From Bacteroidia bacterium (GTDB lineage: Bacteria > Bacteroidota > Bacteroidia > Bacteroidales > Prolixibacteraceae): a stretch of 64,000 nucleotides of DNA. A model generated the notes under the pieces. That model ran no database searches. It saw only the letters and a program-made list of their open reading frames with translations, and was not told the origin of the DNA. Positions within the stretch are counted from its first letter, which is position 1, and every line of letters begins with the position of its first letter. Shown in pieces: positions 49,922 to 60,653 of this stretch. The translations under genes and the position numbers were made by a program. The DNA is taken from contig JAPLDS010000052.1 in the NCBI GenBank assembly GCA_026391295.1, positions 18,209 through 82,208 of the forward strand, given 5' to 3'.

Positions 49922-52900
49922 TTATTTAGCAACCTCGATTTTCCACTCGGCAAATTCAACCGTGTATTGACGTTTGTCGGGACCACCAGCCGCTAGCCCA
50001 AGATCAATAGAGCTGTGCAACTCTGGAATATCTTGAGTATGTCGTTCGATAATCCAATTCTGACCGTCGAGACTGATATAGCCACTGAAATGATCTCCAT
50101 GGCGTACCATCTTGAGGTATAACGGCATCTTCGAATTCTCAGGTAAGTTCTGACTGCTAGCTTTGTGCATACATCCATTGGCAAACTCATCATACTGAAT
50201 ACCGGCTCTTCCTGGTGTGCCAAAGACTAGCACAGACCCTTTGCTTCCTGGTTGAACATCGAAACTCTGAGAGATGTCGTTTCGTGCAAATAGCCCAGAC
50301 CGGAACCATTCGTGGGTGCGATCGCTAAAGCCTGTGATTTTTACGGTAGCTACAAAGTCCCCTTTGATTCCTTTTAGATAGACTGCTCCGTATGAATCTT
50401 CAGCATGGTAAAAATCTGATCCACTAGCCGTGATCTTGTATTTGTTAGTTGCCCCATCGGCTGAAATCTCAGATGGCTTAGCCTTAGCGGAGCAATATTG
50501 AAGTAGTTTTTCTTTTGATAAGTCAAGTGCTCTAGATTCAAATATCTGAACTGTTTTCTCTGTACTATTTTCAATTCGAACTTTATGATTTCCAATCGAA
50601 GAAGAAAGCATGAAACTCACCTCTTTCGATTCGTTTTCTTTAAGTTCAAGCGGTTGATTTTGAGTGTTTTGTTGATCGATAAATAGACGAGCATTGAGTT
50701 TTTGAACTTTACCAGTTAGATTTTTTGCTGTCGCGGTAGCTTTTAAAACTTCTCCATTTAGTGCACGATCTTCGGAAAGGATAAAGTTTTCAAATACAAC
50801 AGTAGGCTTTTCTCCTTCTACTTTAACTGTCTGATAAGGCGATGAGCCAATCGCGACTTTATGCTCTCCTGCATCATATATCCGTATTTCAAAATCAATT
50901 TTTCGTTGATTGTTGCGAATGACAGGGAAGAGCTTCTGCTGATAGATCTTGCCATCTAAATAAAATTCAATCGGGGATGATCCCGTTGAGCCGCTGTTGT
51001 TCACCGTAGCCGAAACTCGCACAATGCTCCCTGCTTCTATCGCCCCTGACTTTGTCACTAAGGACGCATCAATTTTTAAGTCGGAGATTTGAAACTTAGG
51101 ATCACCATCAATGATAATCTCAGGTGCATTCAGTGGTGGCTCAATTTTGAAGTTCCGTTGATAGGTATTGTCTTCAATCATCGCCGCACATAGCTTCATC
51201 TCGCCTTGTTCGAGATTATAGTAGATGTTCTCTTCAGAAACCCATCGTGATGACATGTTGTCGAACCAGAATCCTACGTTGTCATTAAAAAAGCCAGCTC
51301 TTACGTCATGAACAAGATTTTTGCGAATGACAGAGTTGAATGTTAATCCTGCTGTTTTAATGGCTCCTGAATCATCTGCATCTCGTTGTACGTCGTCGAG
51401 GTGATTGTATTCTACCACATATCCACCGTCGATAGCTTCTTCTAAATTCGACCATCCACCGATATCGATGCCATAACGTCCTCTGGTTTTTGTGAGGTAG
51501 TTATGAGAGATAGTGGTCATTAAGGTATTATTGGCAAGGATATTCACCCCTCCGCAGTCGTAAAGTTTATTGTATTGAATGTATGTTTCGCGGACGATGT
51601 CACGACTATCGCCTGGCCTGGCAGCGCCAGTCGCATAAATCCCTCCGTCGTCAAGAGTCTCAAAGCGGCTCCGAAGAATTTGAGTCTGATAACATCCTCT
51701 TTTTATAGTTATACCAGTTCCTAGACAAGAGCGTACTTCGCCATCAACAAATTCGCAGGCGTGAGCATATTCATAACTTATTGCACTGCTTGAAACGTTC
51801 GAAGTTTCTAATACCCCTGTCGATCCATCAACGCCATCATAGTTGCCTTTGCTGATATTTTTACCTGTTATTGCTCCTTCAAAAGTTAATCCATAGATGC
51901 GAAGATTTCGAACTGGCTTATCGAGTTCTCCTCGAACTTCAACCAATTGATTGATCATCGGTGCTCCAACTTGGGCAGTGTTAGGATTTGCAATATTGCT
52001 GGTTGGAAGGTAGCTGATCTCTTTTAATTTCTTATCGAAAAACCACTCGCCGGGGGCATCCATAAGTGATTTAACATTCTCTACATAAAATCTTGGAGGG
52101 ACAATCACAACCCCTTCTTGAGGAGCCTTGAGAGATGCTACGCCTTTCTTTGTGTCAATCTTTACAAAGCTATTAATGCCTGTATGCCAGCGTAAAAGCA
52201 TTACAACACGATTGCCTGTTAAGTCTTTCCAAGGAAGAAGATCGCCTTTTTTAAAGTAGAGCTCTTCTGTGTTTTTTGAGATTACAGGAGGTACAAAATA
52301 GCCCTGGTTGGGTGTACGGGCCAAGACTTGTTTTTTGCCATTTGCGATAAGCATCGCAACAGAGTCTGCCTCAAAATGGGCACTCCAGACTTTCCCTTTC
52401 TGGGTCCAATTGGTAATCGGGCGCTCTCCGGTTATAACCGGTTTCTCTCCAGGATAGGCCGCATAGGTGACATAATGATCTTTTAGTTTGTGGTATTCAA
52501 AAGCTCCAGTGGGAAGATTTGTCTCCACACGCTCACCACCATCGGCAGGTTCGAAAACTAAACGCTGAGTTAAATTGTAATGTCCTTCACGGATATACAC
52601 AAGGATATCTTTCCCTCTTCCTAAGGGGTGAGGCGATCCGATCCATCGTTTTTCGATTGGCTTGCCTTTAGGGAAGAATACCTTCGATTTTAAATCTCTA
52701 ACAGCTTTTTGAGCTCTTTTTATCGTTAGAAACGGTCCATCACTTTTAGTGCCATTCGGCTCAGAAAGTGTTCCACTCCAATTGTCATTGCCATTTGTTG
52801 AGACATAAAAATCGGCTTTTGCAGGATAGCTAAACGGAAGCCATTTATCACCATGTAACAGCTTTCCATCTCTTGCGGGAGTTGTAGATTGCGCATAAAT

Positions 52901-52996
52901 AGACGCACTAAATAAGATAGTTAAAGAGAGAACTAGTTGAAGCTTAATTCTCGATGAGGAAAATTTGATGCGATTGCTGACCAAAATTTTTTTCAT
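49922..52996 (-). CDS. Right-handed parallel beta-helix protein (GH141-like N-terminus) with CARDB-like and C-terminal lectin/DUF1349-like domains
   Basis: FYVSTNGNDNWSGTLSEPNGTKSDGPFLTIKRAQKAVRDLK...VYIREGHYNLTQRLVFEPADGG; beta-helix core (NKLYDCGGVNILANNTLMTTISHNYLTKTRGRYGIDIGG); IVRVSATVNNSGSTGSSPIEFYLDGK; FRSGLFARND...SGYISLDGQNW. Confidence 0.75.
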   Translation of the reverse strand: MKKILVSNRIKFSSSRIKLQLVLSLTILFSASIYAQSTTPARDGKLLHGDKWLPFSYPAKADFYVSTNGNDNWSGTLSEPNGTKSDGPFLTIKRAQKAVRDLKSKVFFPKGKPIEKRWIGSPHPLGRGKDILVYIREGHYNLTQRLVFEPADGGERVETNLPTGAFEYHKLKDHYVTYAAYPGEKPVITGERPITNWTQKGKVWSAHFEADSVAMLIANGKKQVLARTPNQGYFVPPVISKNTEELYFKKGDLLPWKDLTGNRVVMLLRWHTGINSFVKIDTKKGVASLKAPQEGVVIVPPRFYVENVKSLMDAPGEWFFDKKLKEISYLPTSNIANPNTAQVGAPMINQLVEVRGELDKPVRNLRIYGLTFEGAITGKNISKGNYDGVDGSTGVLETSNVSSSAISYEYAHACEFVDGEVRSCLGTGITIKRGCYQTQILRSRFETLDDGGIYATGAARPGDSRDIVRETYIQYNKLYDCGGVNILANNTLMTTISHNYLTKTRGRYGIDIGGWSNLEEAIDGGYVVEYNHLDDVQRDADDSGAIKTAGLTFNSVIRKNLVHDVRAGFFNDNVGFWFDNMSSRWVSEENIYYNLEQGEMKLCAAMIEDNTYQRNFKIEPPLNAPEIIIDGDPKFQISDLKIDASLVTKSGAIEAGSIVRVSATVNNSGSTGSSPIEFYLDGKIYQQKLFPVIRNNQRKIDFEIRIYDAGEHKVAIGSSPYQTVKVEGEKPTVVFENFILSEDRALNGEVLKATATAKNLTGKVQKLNARLFIDQQNTQNQPLELKENESKEVSFMLSSSIGNHKVRIENSTEKTVQIFESRALDLSKEKLLQYCSAKAKPSEISADGATNKYKITASGSDFYHAEDSYGAVYLKGIKGDFVATVKITGFSDRTHEWFRSGLFARNDISQSFDVQPGSKGSVLVFGTPGRAGIQYDEFANGCMHKASSQNLPENSKMPLYLKMVRHGDHFSGYISLDGQNWIIERHTQDIPELHSSIDLGLAAGGPDKRQYTVEFAEWKIEVAK

Positions 52997-53314
52997 GTTT
53001 GAGAAGCAGGTTAGTTTAGTACTGTTAGTTGTCGGTTGTCGAATTCAAACCTATTTATTTTGGGGGACTAAATACAATGGGTTTTTGACTTTTGTCTATG
53101 GTTTTTTAACTAATTTAGGAAAATATTACGATTTAAAACTCTAAAATAGCGAAATATCTATCGAATTGAGGTAAAATAACCGAAGTGTTTCACTTAGAGA
53201 ATTGATTACTTTGTCTTGTTGAGGCCAATATTTAATTGTAAGCAATAAATTTAAAAGTCTAATTTAAGTTATTATTCTCAACTATAAGCCAACTAACTTC
53301 TAACATCGCATAAA

Positions 53315-56294
53315 ATGAACAAGGTTCTTCTTATCCTGATCTGCTTTATAGGGATTGTCTTTTCGGTGCAAGGTCAAGATATTTTCAAATCGCTTCCGCT
53401 GGAACAAGCATTTCAGAACCCTACCAAAGACTATTGGCCTCATACCCGTTGGTGGTGGCCTGGAAATCCGCTTTCTAAAGCAGAGATAACCTACGAACTT
53501 GAGCAGATGAGGAGCCATGGGATCCGAGGTGTTGAGCAGATCTCAATGGCAGACGTTTATGAGAAAGGTAATATTCCATACTTGTCAGATGAGTTTATGG
53601 AGATGCTAAAACATACGGTTAAGGAAGCAAAACGTTTGGATATGGAAGTCTCGCTGAATTTTGGAGGACCCGGTTGGATCATTGGAGGCGAATGGGTGAA
53701 GGAGGAAGAAAAAAGTAAAGATATGGTTCCTACGTTCGTTGATCTATCTGGTGGTCAGGTTTTCAATGGGATTTTGCCGGATCGACTTATTCAAACAAAA
53801 CGATCATGGGAGCATCATTCTACTCAATTAGATGGCCATGAGACACTTTTGGCTGTGGTGGCTGGTCAGCTAGGTAAGGATGGCAAAATCATAAAAAACA
53901 GTTTGGTGAACCTTACCAGCAAGGCCTCAGGAAAGAAATTAAGTTGGACTGCACCTGCTGGAGAGTGGCGTTTGATGGCTTTTTGGCTGAAGAAAAATGG
54001 AATCAGCAATGCGGTGGATCACTTTAATAAGCAAGCCATGGAACACTATTGTGACTATCTGGGGACTAAGTTTGTAGATGCATTAGGAGACGAGATTGGC
54101 AAGACTGTGGACTCATTTTTTGCAGATAGCTTCGAACTTGCAAACTTGTCAAGTGGGTTAAATTGGTCGACTGGCTTATTAGAAGCATTTCAAAAAGAGA
54201 AAGGCTATGACCTGGCCCCCTATCTTCCTGCAATCTGGTGGGAGGTTGGCGATGTAACGCCTAAAATTCGGTTTGATGTTAACGAGTTCTTGCACCACAC
54301 CGGTTTAAATACTTTTTTTAAAACCTTTTTGGGATGGTGCGAGGACCATCATATACAAGGACGAATTCAAGCCTATGGTTTTAATACCGACAATATTGAA
54401 GCTTCAGGAATGTCGCATATCCCAGAGATGGAGATCACTGCCGGCGAGAAAGATGCGGCCGACTGGTTCGATACTCGCATTGGACCGAAGCAATATGTGG
54501 CCTCAGGTGCTCATATCTATGGACGAAAAGTGGTGTCAGCAGAGGTCTATACTTTTATCCATTGGGAGCGTTACCGCGAAACCCTCGAAGAGTTAAAAAT
54601 TGCAAGTGATGGATACCTTTTGGCTGGGGCTACAAAATTCTACAATCATGGTTTTAATTTCTCCCCCGAACATCAGGTTTCGCCCACTCGATCGCTCCCT
54701 TTTGCGGCGTATATTCAACCGCAGAATGTATGGTGGAGCCGACATCGCGCTCTATTCTCCATTGGCAAATCAATGGGCCCTTAACGCACTAAATATGCGC
54801 CGCTGGACACGCGACTTTAATTGGGGTGAACTTGGTACTTTATTGGTCTCAAATGGATATAACTACGACCTGATCAACGATGATGCCCTGCTGCATTTGA
54901 CTAAGATTGAAGATGGAAAACTTAAAATCAGAAACCAAAATTATAAGTTGCTAATACTCCCAAATGTGGAGACCATCCCATTGAAGACGCTAAAATTTAT
55001 TGAGAAATATATTGAGTCGGGAGGTATTGTTTTGGCACTCGAACGCATTCCAGAACGGTCAACAGGGCTTACTAATTATGTTCAATCAGACAAGGCGGTT
55101 AAAGAGTTAGCGAACGGATTATTTAATAAGCCTAAGGCAGAAGTGGGTAAGCCAATTGACCCTTATGGTCTTTCTGGACCTGGCATCGTGGAGGGAATCA
55201 AGATGAATCCTTATGGTAAAGGTGGAACATATCAACTGAAAAATGTGATCGATCGTCAAATCTGGTGGGATAAACGGAGTAGCTCGCTCGATCCATTCTT
55301 GGAAACTATTCGAAAACATATCGCTCCCGATTTTGGTATCGACTTTATCGAGGAAGGGTTGCGTAAGAATGATGGACTAACATTTATGCACCGTAAAATT
55401 GAGGATAAGGATTTTTACTTCGTTTCTAATGTTCAAAATAAACAGAGCAATATCCCCGTTACATTTAGGGTATCCAATAAGCTAATCCGGAAATGGAATC
55501 CTTATACTGGTGAGATTACTCCGGTTCTGAATTTCAATGAGGTAAAAGATGGAATCAAAGTTCCTTTAAGTTTAGCCCCTTACGAATCGCTGTTTTTAGA
55601 ATTTTCGCCTGGTCAGCCTGAACAATATCTTGCCAATTCAAATCTTACAGAGGTTCGGGAGTCAGGAACAAATCAACTTCAGGCGGTGGCAACTCAGAAT
55701 GGCAACTATTCGTCAACCTTAATTTCTAAGGGTGCTTCAAAAACAGTAAGCACTGCCGTGACAGGTATTCCAGCTGTTTATAATGTTTCTGGAACTTGGA
55801 GCTTAACCCTTCAGGATCAACAAAATCAATCCGCTACCAAGAAACTGGAATTCTTAACCTCTTGGACTGCGAGCGCTGAGACCCGAAATTTCAGTGGGAC
55901 AGGACGGTATGAGATAAGTTTCAATTTGACTGACGAGTATTTCTCCAAAGACCTTCAATTAAAGTTAGATTTGGGCAAGGTTGGTGAAGTTGCTGAAGTG
56001 ACTCTGAACGATCAGAATCTTGGCATTGTATGGATGCAAGGACAGCAATTAGAAGCGACAAAGGCAGTCAAAAAGGGAGAGAATAAATTGGTTGTTTTGG
56101 TGACAAACACTTTAATCAATCGAATCTCTGCGATGAAAGAGCCTCCCGCAATTCCAGCTGAATTGATCCCTCGATTTGGTGGTGGAGCAAAAAATCCTGA
56201 GAATCCTCGTGAGTTTGGCTTTAAGGCCTTGCCAGTCTCTGGATTAATAGGCCCAGTTCGTATTGTTCCTTCTAAGATAATGACTATTAAATAA
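53315..56294 (+). pseudogene. GH106-like (alpha-L-rhamnosidase-type) protein, disrupted by an apparent internal deletion and frameshift near 54735
   Basis: ORF 53315..54784 (DYWPHTRWWWPGNPLSKAEITYELEQMRSHGIRGVEQI...SLNFGGPGW...HQVSPTRSLPFAAYIQPQNVWW) runs into SRHRALFSIGKSMGP*; the +1 frame continues ADIALYSPLANQWALNALN... to 56294. Confidence 0.85.
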
Positions 56295-56317
56295 TTATAT
56301 CTCAATAATCAGATTTT

Positions 56318-57832
56318 ATGAAAACGCTTTTAATTTTTGCTTTTGTCCTTTCTCAATCGTTGCTTTTTGCCAATCCTGCCCCCGTGCAGTTGCCTCATGT
56401 GAAAGTGAAGATCACGGTCTCAGATGAGGTTCGTTCCTCGTTTGTCAAGGGTGGTCGGATCTTGCTTTATGTAGGAACAAATAGTCATAAAGAACCGCGC
56501 AATAGTTCTGAATTTGTGATGGGCATCAACCCGAAAGATTGGAATTCATCGCAGTCGTTTGAGTTAGACATCGCTTCACCTAGCGTAATGCATACCAACA
56601 TTGAAGCCGACTTTTTGAAGACAACAAAAAAAGTGTATTGTCAAGTGATTTATAAGCAGAATGTCGATGATGGTCAAGCAAATATACCTGGCAATATCTA
56701 TAGTACGGTTGATTCGGTTAGTCTGGTGAATGGTGCTCATGCCACTCTTAAACTAAAAACCATTATACCTCCATTTGAGATTGTAGAGCATAAATTTGTC
56801 AAGACAGTTATTATCAAAAGCAAGCTTTTGTCTGATTTTTGGAAACGACCACGCGAACTAAAAGCATCTATTCTTCTTCCTGCAAGCTATTATGATAATC
56901 CAGGTAAGTCGTACCCTATTTGCTATCGTGTTCCTGGCATCAATGGTCGCTACGATGGGGTGAATGGTATGGTTAAGAATAAAGATTTTATGGATTGGTG
57001 GTTTGCAAAAGAGACTCCACAGATTATATATGTCTTCGTGGATTCGCAAGGTCCTTATGGCGACTCCTACCAAGTTGATTCTGAAAATAACGGACCATGT
57101 GGACAAGCGTTAACCGAAGAGCTAATACCTGAAATTGAGAAACAAGTACACTACAATAAAGATTCTGGCAAACGATTCCTTGCTGGAGCCTCTACTGGAG
57201 GATGGGTGGTCTTAGGATTGCAGATTTTTTATCCTGATTTCTTTAATGGGACTTGGTCTTATAGTCCAGATCCAGTTGACTTCGAACATTATGGATTGAT
57301 CGATATTTACCACGATGAGAGTGCATTTTACAATCGCTTTGGTTACCTTCAACCTGAGTCGCGCACCATTTATGATGAGCCCCGCGGTTCGATGAAAGAG
57401 GCTATCGAAGATGAAAATGTAATAAGTCAAACCAACACGTATGCAATTTCAGGTAATCAGTTTGGATCATATAATGCCGTATTTGGTCCAAGAGGTAAAG
57501 ATGGACTTCCAACTTTAATGATCGATCCGATTACGGGCAAGATTGATCATGCCATTGCTAAGCAATGGGAAAAATATGATCTCAAAAAAGTCCTTCAAAA
57601 AAACTGGTCTGTTCTCGGACCTAAACTACAAGGTAAGATCTGGATATGGAGCGGCGATAGCGATGGATTATATTCTAATGTAGCGACTCGTTTCTTAAAG
57701 ATTTATCTCGATAAGACAGAGAATCCAAAATCTGATGCGAAAATTTCATTTACCGCCATGGCTGGTCATTGTGCAGAGTGGAGCGATAAAGCGGTGCTGA
57801 ATATGATTGCTGAAAAGGCTTCTCGACATTGA
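56318..57832 (+). CDS. Alpha/beta-hydrolase esterase, Esterase_phd-like
   Basis: Signal peptide; LKASILLPASYYDNPGKSYPICYRVPG, QIIYVFVDSQGPYGDSYQVDSENNGPCGQALTEELIPEIEKQ, FLAGASTGGWVVLGLQIFYPDFF (GxSxGG nucleophile), MAGHCAEW. Confidence 0.85.
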   Translation: MKTLLIFAFVLSQSLLFANPAPVQLPHVKVKITVSDEVRSSFVKGGRILLYVGTNSHKEPRNSSEFVMGINPKDWNSSQSFELDIASPSVMHTNIEADFLKTTKKVYCQVIYKQNVDDGQANIPGNIYSTVDSVSLVNGAHATLKLKTIIPPFEIVEHKFVKTVIIKSKLLSDFWKRPRELKASILLPASYYDNPGKSYPICYRVPGINGRYDGVNGMVKNKDFMDWWFAKETPQIIYVFVDSQGPYGDSYQVDSENNGPCGQALTEELIPEIEKQVHYNKDSGKRFLAGASTGGWVVLGLQIFYPDFFNGTWSYSPDPVDFEHYGLIDIYHDESAFYNRFGYLQPESRTIYDEPRGSMKEAIEDENVISQTNTYAISGNQFGSYNAVFGPRGKDGLPTLMIDPITGKIDHAIAKQWEKYDLKKVLQKNWSVLGPKLQGKIWIWSGDSDGLYSNVATRFLKIYLDKTENPKSDAKISFTAMAGHCAEWSDKAVLNMIAEKASRH

Positions 57833-57877
57833 TTTAGTTTTTCTTGTTAAATTCACCACGAATATAAAAACACAACT

Positions 57878-60553
57878 ATGAAATTAACCTTCATGCTGAT
57901 GCTTGCCGTTTGTTCAATTTTTTCCGGTTTCTCTCAGTCCCGTAAACAGACTGCTCAGCAGCAAAAATTTAGAACTTCTTATGAAGCTAGTACACTTAGT
58001 GAAACAACCTTGCCTGTTGCTATGCCCTATAATCGTTGGATCGATCCTGCTGGAGAGCAAGTCTATTATGGCGATCAAGGGGATGAGAATCATGCACTCG
58101 ATTGTGCGGTCTCTCCCGATGGGAAGTGGATTGCTGTCGAAGGTCGATATTCGGTTGTGATTATCGATCCAAAAACCAAGAAAATCGCTTCTCGTCTTCT
58201 TTTAAGAGCCCCTGCAGTTAAAGATAATTTGATGAATACTTATTCAGGAATTGCTTGGCTTAAAACAGGTGACAGCTACGAGTTATATTGGAGCGCTGTT
58301 ATAAAATCGAGTAAGTCGGCAGTGGTTAGAGCCAGCTGGGATGGGAAGAAGATCAAAATTATAAAAACAATATTTTTTGAAGCTGTTAAGCCAGCAGAGA
58401 GTGCTTTACCTAACGAGCTACTGGTGGCCGTCGAAGGTGGCGTGCCTGTTTTAACAGTTGTTCTAAATGGGAATAATGTCGTTCAAAAATTGGATGTTCA
58501 CAGTGGTAAATTAATCTGGGCAACTGAAGTTGGCGTTGCCCCATTTGGTATCGCTCAGGCGAATGGTAAGCTGTATGTTACGAATTGGGCTGGTTCAACG
58601 CCAGAGGCTTCTGATCCGAATGTCGCAGGAGTACCTTGGGGTCTTGCCAAGGTAGATCCACGAACTGGAGCTACTCGCGAAGGGTCTGTCACGGTATTGG
58701 ATCCAGTATCTGGAAAGAAATTAAATGAGATTGTCGTAGGACTTCATCCAGGTGATATTGTGGCGTCAGCCGATCAGAAATTTATTTTTGTGGCAAATGC
58801 TAATAGTGATAACGTATCAGTTATTGGGACTTCAGATGACCAAGTGTCGGAGAATATTTCGGTGCGACTGTCGGAGGGTAAAAATCGATATTTTGGAGAC
58901 TCCCCGAATGGATTAGGTGTTTCTAAAGATGGAAAAATACTTTATGTTGCCAATGGAATGGATAATGCTTTGGCAGTGGTGAGGTTGGGAAAGCAGGCCT
59001 CTACGGTATCTTCGGAGAACTCTAGCAAGGTAAAAGGGTTTATACCAACTGGAGCTTATCCGGGTGGCGTGGCTATTTATCGGGATAGTCTACTGTTTGT
59101 CGCAAATATCGAAGCCGAAGGGTCGCGAACACCTAATGCATCTGAAAAAACCACAAAAACAGTCTATACTGCGCATCGTATGATGGCCTCTGTGTCAATT
59201 ATCCCCGTGCCAGATAAAACGCAGTTGGATAAATACACCACTAAAGTGGAAGAGACCAATCAGCTATTCCGACTCGCATTAACCGATAAGTTACCTCGTA
59301 AGAATCAAGCTCCAGTGCCTGTTCCGCTCCGTATTGGGGAGCCATCGGTCTTTAAGCACGTGGTATATATCATCAAAGAAAATCGGACCTACGATCAGGT
59401 TCTGGGAGATATGCCTGCTGGAAATGGCGATTCTGCTCTTTGTGTGTTTGGAAAAAAGATCACTCCTAATATGCATAAGCTATGTGATGAATTCTCGCTC
59501 CTCGACAATTACCATGCATCAGGAAAATGCTCTGGCGAAGGTCATCAATGGACCGACATGGGTATTGTAACCGATTATGTAGAGAAAAATGTTCGGGCTT
59601 GGATTCGCAGCTATCCTCATGTGCAGCGTGATGCTTTGGTGTACGCTCCAACTGGTTTTATCTGGGATAACGCGATTAAGCATGGCAAGAGTGTGCGAAT
59701 TTATGGAGAGGCCTGCGACGTAGAATTGGATAAAGATGTAACCTGGAGTTCATCATATAATGGATTCCTAAAGGGCGAGCCGCTGAGGTTTAAAAATACC
59801 ACGACCATTAAGCCTGTCGAAAAAATTCTAAGTCAAACCTTTCCTGGCTCTGCAACGCATCAGATACCTGATATTTTAAGGGCACAAACATTTATCAATG
59901 AGCTTAAAACTTACGATCAAAGCGAAGGTGATCAGTGGCCTGAGCTCCTGGTGGTTGCCCTTTCAGCCGATCATACCGCTGGTACTCGTCCCGGTGTTCC
60001 AACCCCTCGAGCTATGGTTGCTGACAATGACTTAGCCGTGGGTAAGATTATCGAAGCGATATCAAAAAGTAAATTTTGGAAAAATACTGTCATCTTAACC
60101 ACCGAGGATGATTCCCAAGATGGCTGGGATCATGTGTCGGCTTATCGCACCGTTGGATCGGTTGTTAGTGCCTATTCAAAGTTAAAGAAAACCGTAAGCA
60201 CGAACTATAATCAAGTATCTATGGTTCGGACGATCGAACAGATCTTGGGCATGTCACCCATGAATATTAGCGATGCAACAGCGATGCCAATGTTCGACTG
60301 CTTCACTTCTGTTCCTGACTTTACACCATTTAACTCAGTGCCAAATCAGATTCCATTAAACGAGATGAACAAAAGTCTGGCTGAATTAAAAGGGAAAGCG
60401 CTGCACTATGCTCGCAAAAGCATGGAGCCCCAGTTCGATTATATCGATACGGGCGACGACGATTTATTCAATCGAATTATCTGGTATGCGATGAAAGGGA
60501 AGGCCGCTTACCCATCAAGATATAGTGGCGATTCGAAAGATGATAAGGATTAA
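57878..60553 (+). CDS. YncE-like beta-propeller / phosphoesterase (alkaline-phosphatase-superfamily) fusion protein
   Basis: HPGDIVASADQKFIFVANANSDNVSVI propeller; VVYIIKENRTYDQVLGDMPAGNGD...LDNYHASGKCSGEGHQWTDMGI...TEDDSQDGWDHVSAYRT. Confidence 0.88.
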   Translation: MKLTFMLMLAVCSIFSGFSQSRKQTAQQQKFRTSYEASTLSETTLPVAMPYNRWIDPAGEQVYYGDQGDENHALDCAVSPDGKWIAVEGRYSVVIIDPKTKKIASRLLLRAPAVKDNLMNTYSGIAWLKTGDSYELYWSAVIKSSKSAVVRASWDGKKIKIIKTIFFEAVKPAESALPNELLVAVEGGVPVLTVVLNGNNVVQKLDVHSGKLIWATEVGVAPFGIAQANGKLYVTNWAGSTPEASDPNVAGVPWGLAKVDPRTGATREGSVTVLDPVSGKKLNEIVVGLHPGDIVASADQKFIFVANANSDNVSVIGTSDDQVSENISVRLSEGKNRYFGDSPNGLGVSKDGKILYVANGMDNALAVVRLGKQASTVSSENSSKVKGFIPTGAYPGGVAIYRDSLLFVANIEAEGSRTPNASEKTTKTVYTAHRMMASVSIIPVPDKTQLDKYTTKVEETNQLFRLALTDKLPRKNQAPVPVPLRIGEPSVFKHVVYIIKENRTYDQVLGDMPAGNGDSALCVFGKKITPNMHKLCDEFSLLDNYHASGKCSGEGHQWTDMGIVTDYVEKNVRAWIRSYPHVQRDALVYAPTGFIWDNAIKHGKSVRIYGEACDVELDKDVTWSSSYNGFLKGEPLRFKNTTTIKPVEKILSQTFPGSATHQIPDILRAQTFINELKTYDQSEGDQWPELLVVALSADHTAGTRPGVPTPRAMVADNDLAVGKIIEAISKSKFWKNTVILTTEDDSQDGWDHVSAYRTVGSVVSAYSKLKKTVSTNYNQVSMVRTIEQILGMSPMNISDATAMPMFDCFTSVPDFTPFNSVPNQIPLNEMNKSLAELKGKALHYARKSMEPQFDYIDTGDDDLFNRIIWYAMKGKAAYPSRYSGDSKDDKD

Positions 60554-60608
60554 TTAATATTCCTTTTTGATTGGAACATTTTATAAGGTCTTATTGTTAT
60601 GTTTGTGT

Positions 60609-60627
60609 AAATCGAAAATTTCGATTT
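60609..60627. other. Perfect inverted repeat aaatcgaaa-a-tttcgattt, possible hairpin/regulatory site
   Basis: 9-bp arms with a 1-nt centre, between genes 57878..60553 and 60654..61016. Confidence 0.4.
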
Positions 60628-60653
60628 CAGTAAAAAAATTTAATTTTTTAGGT

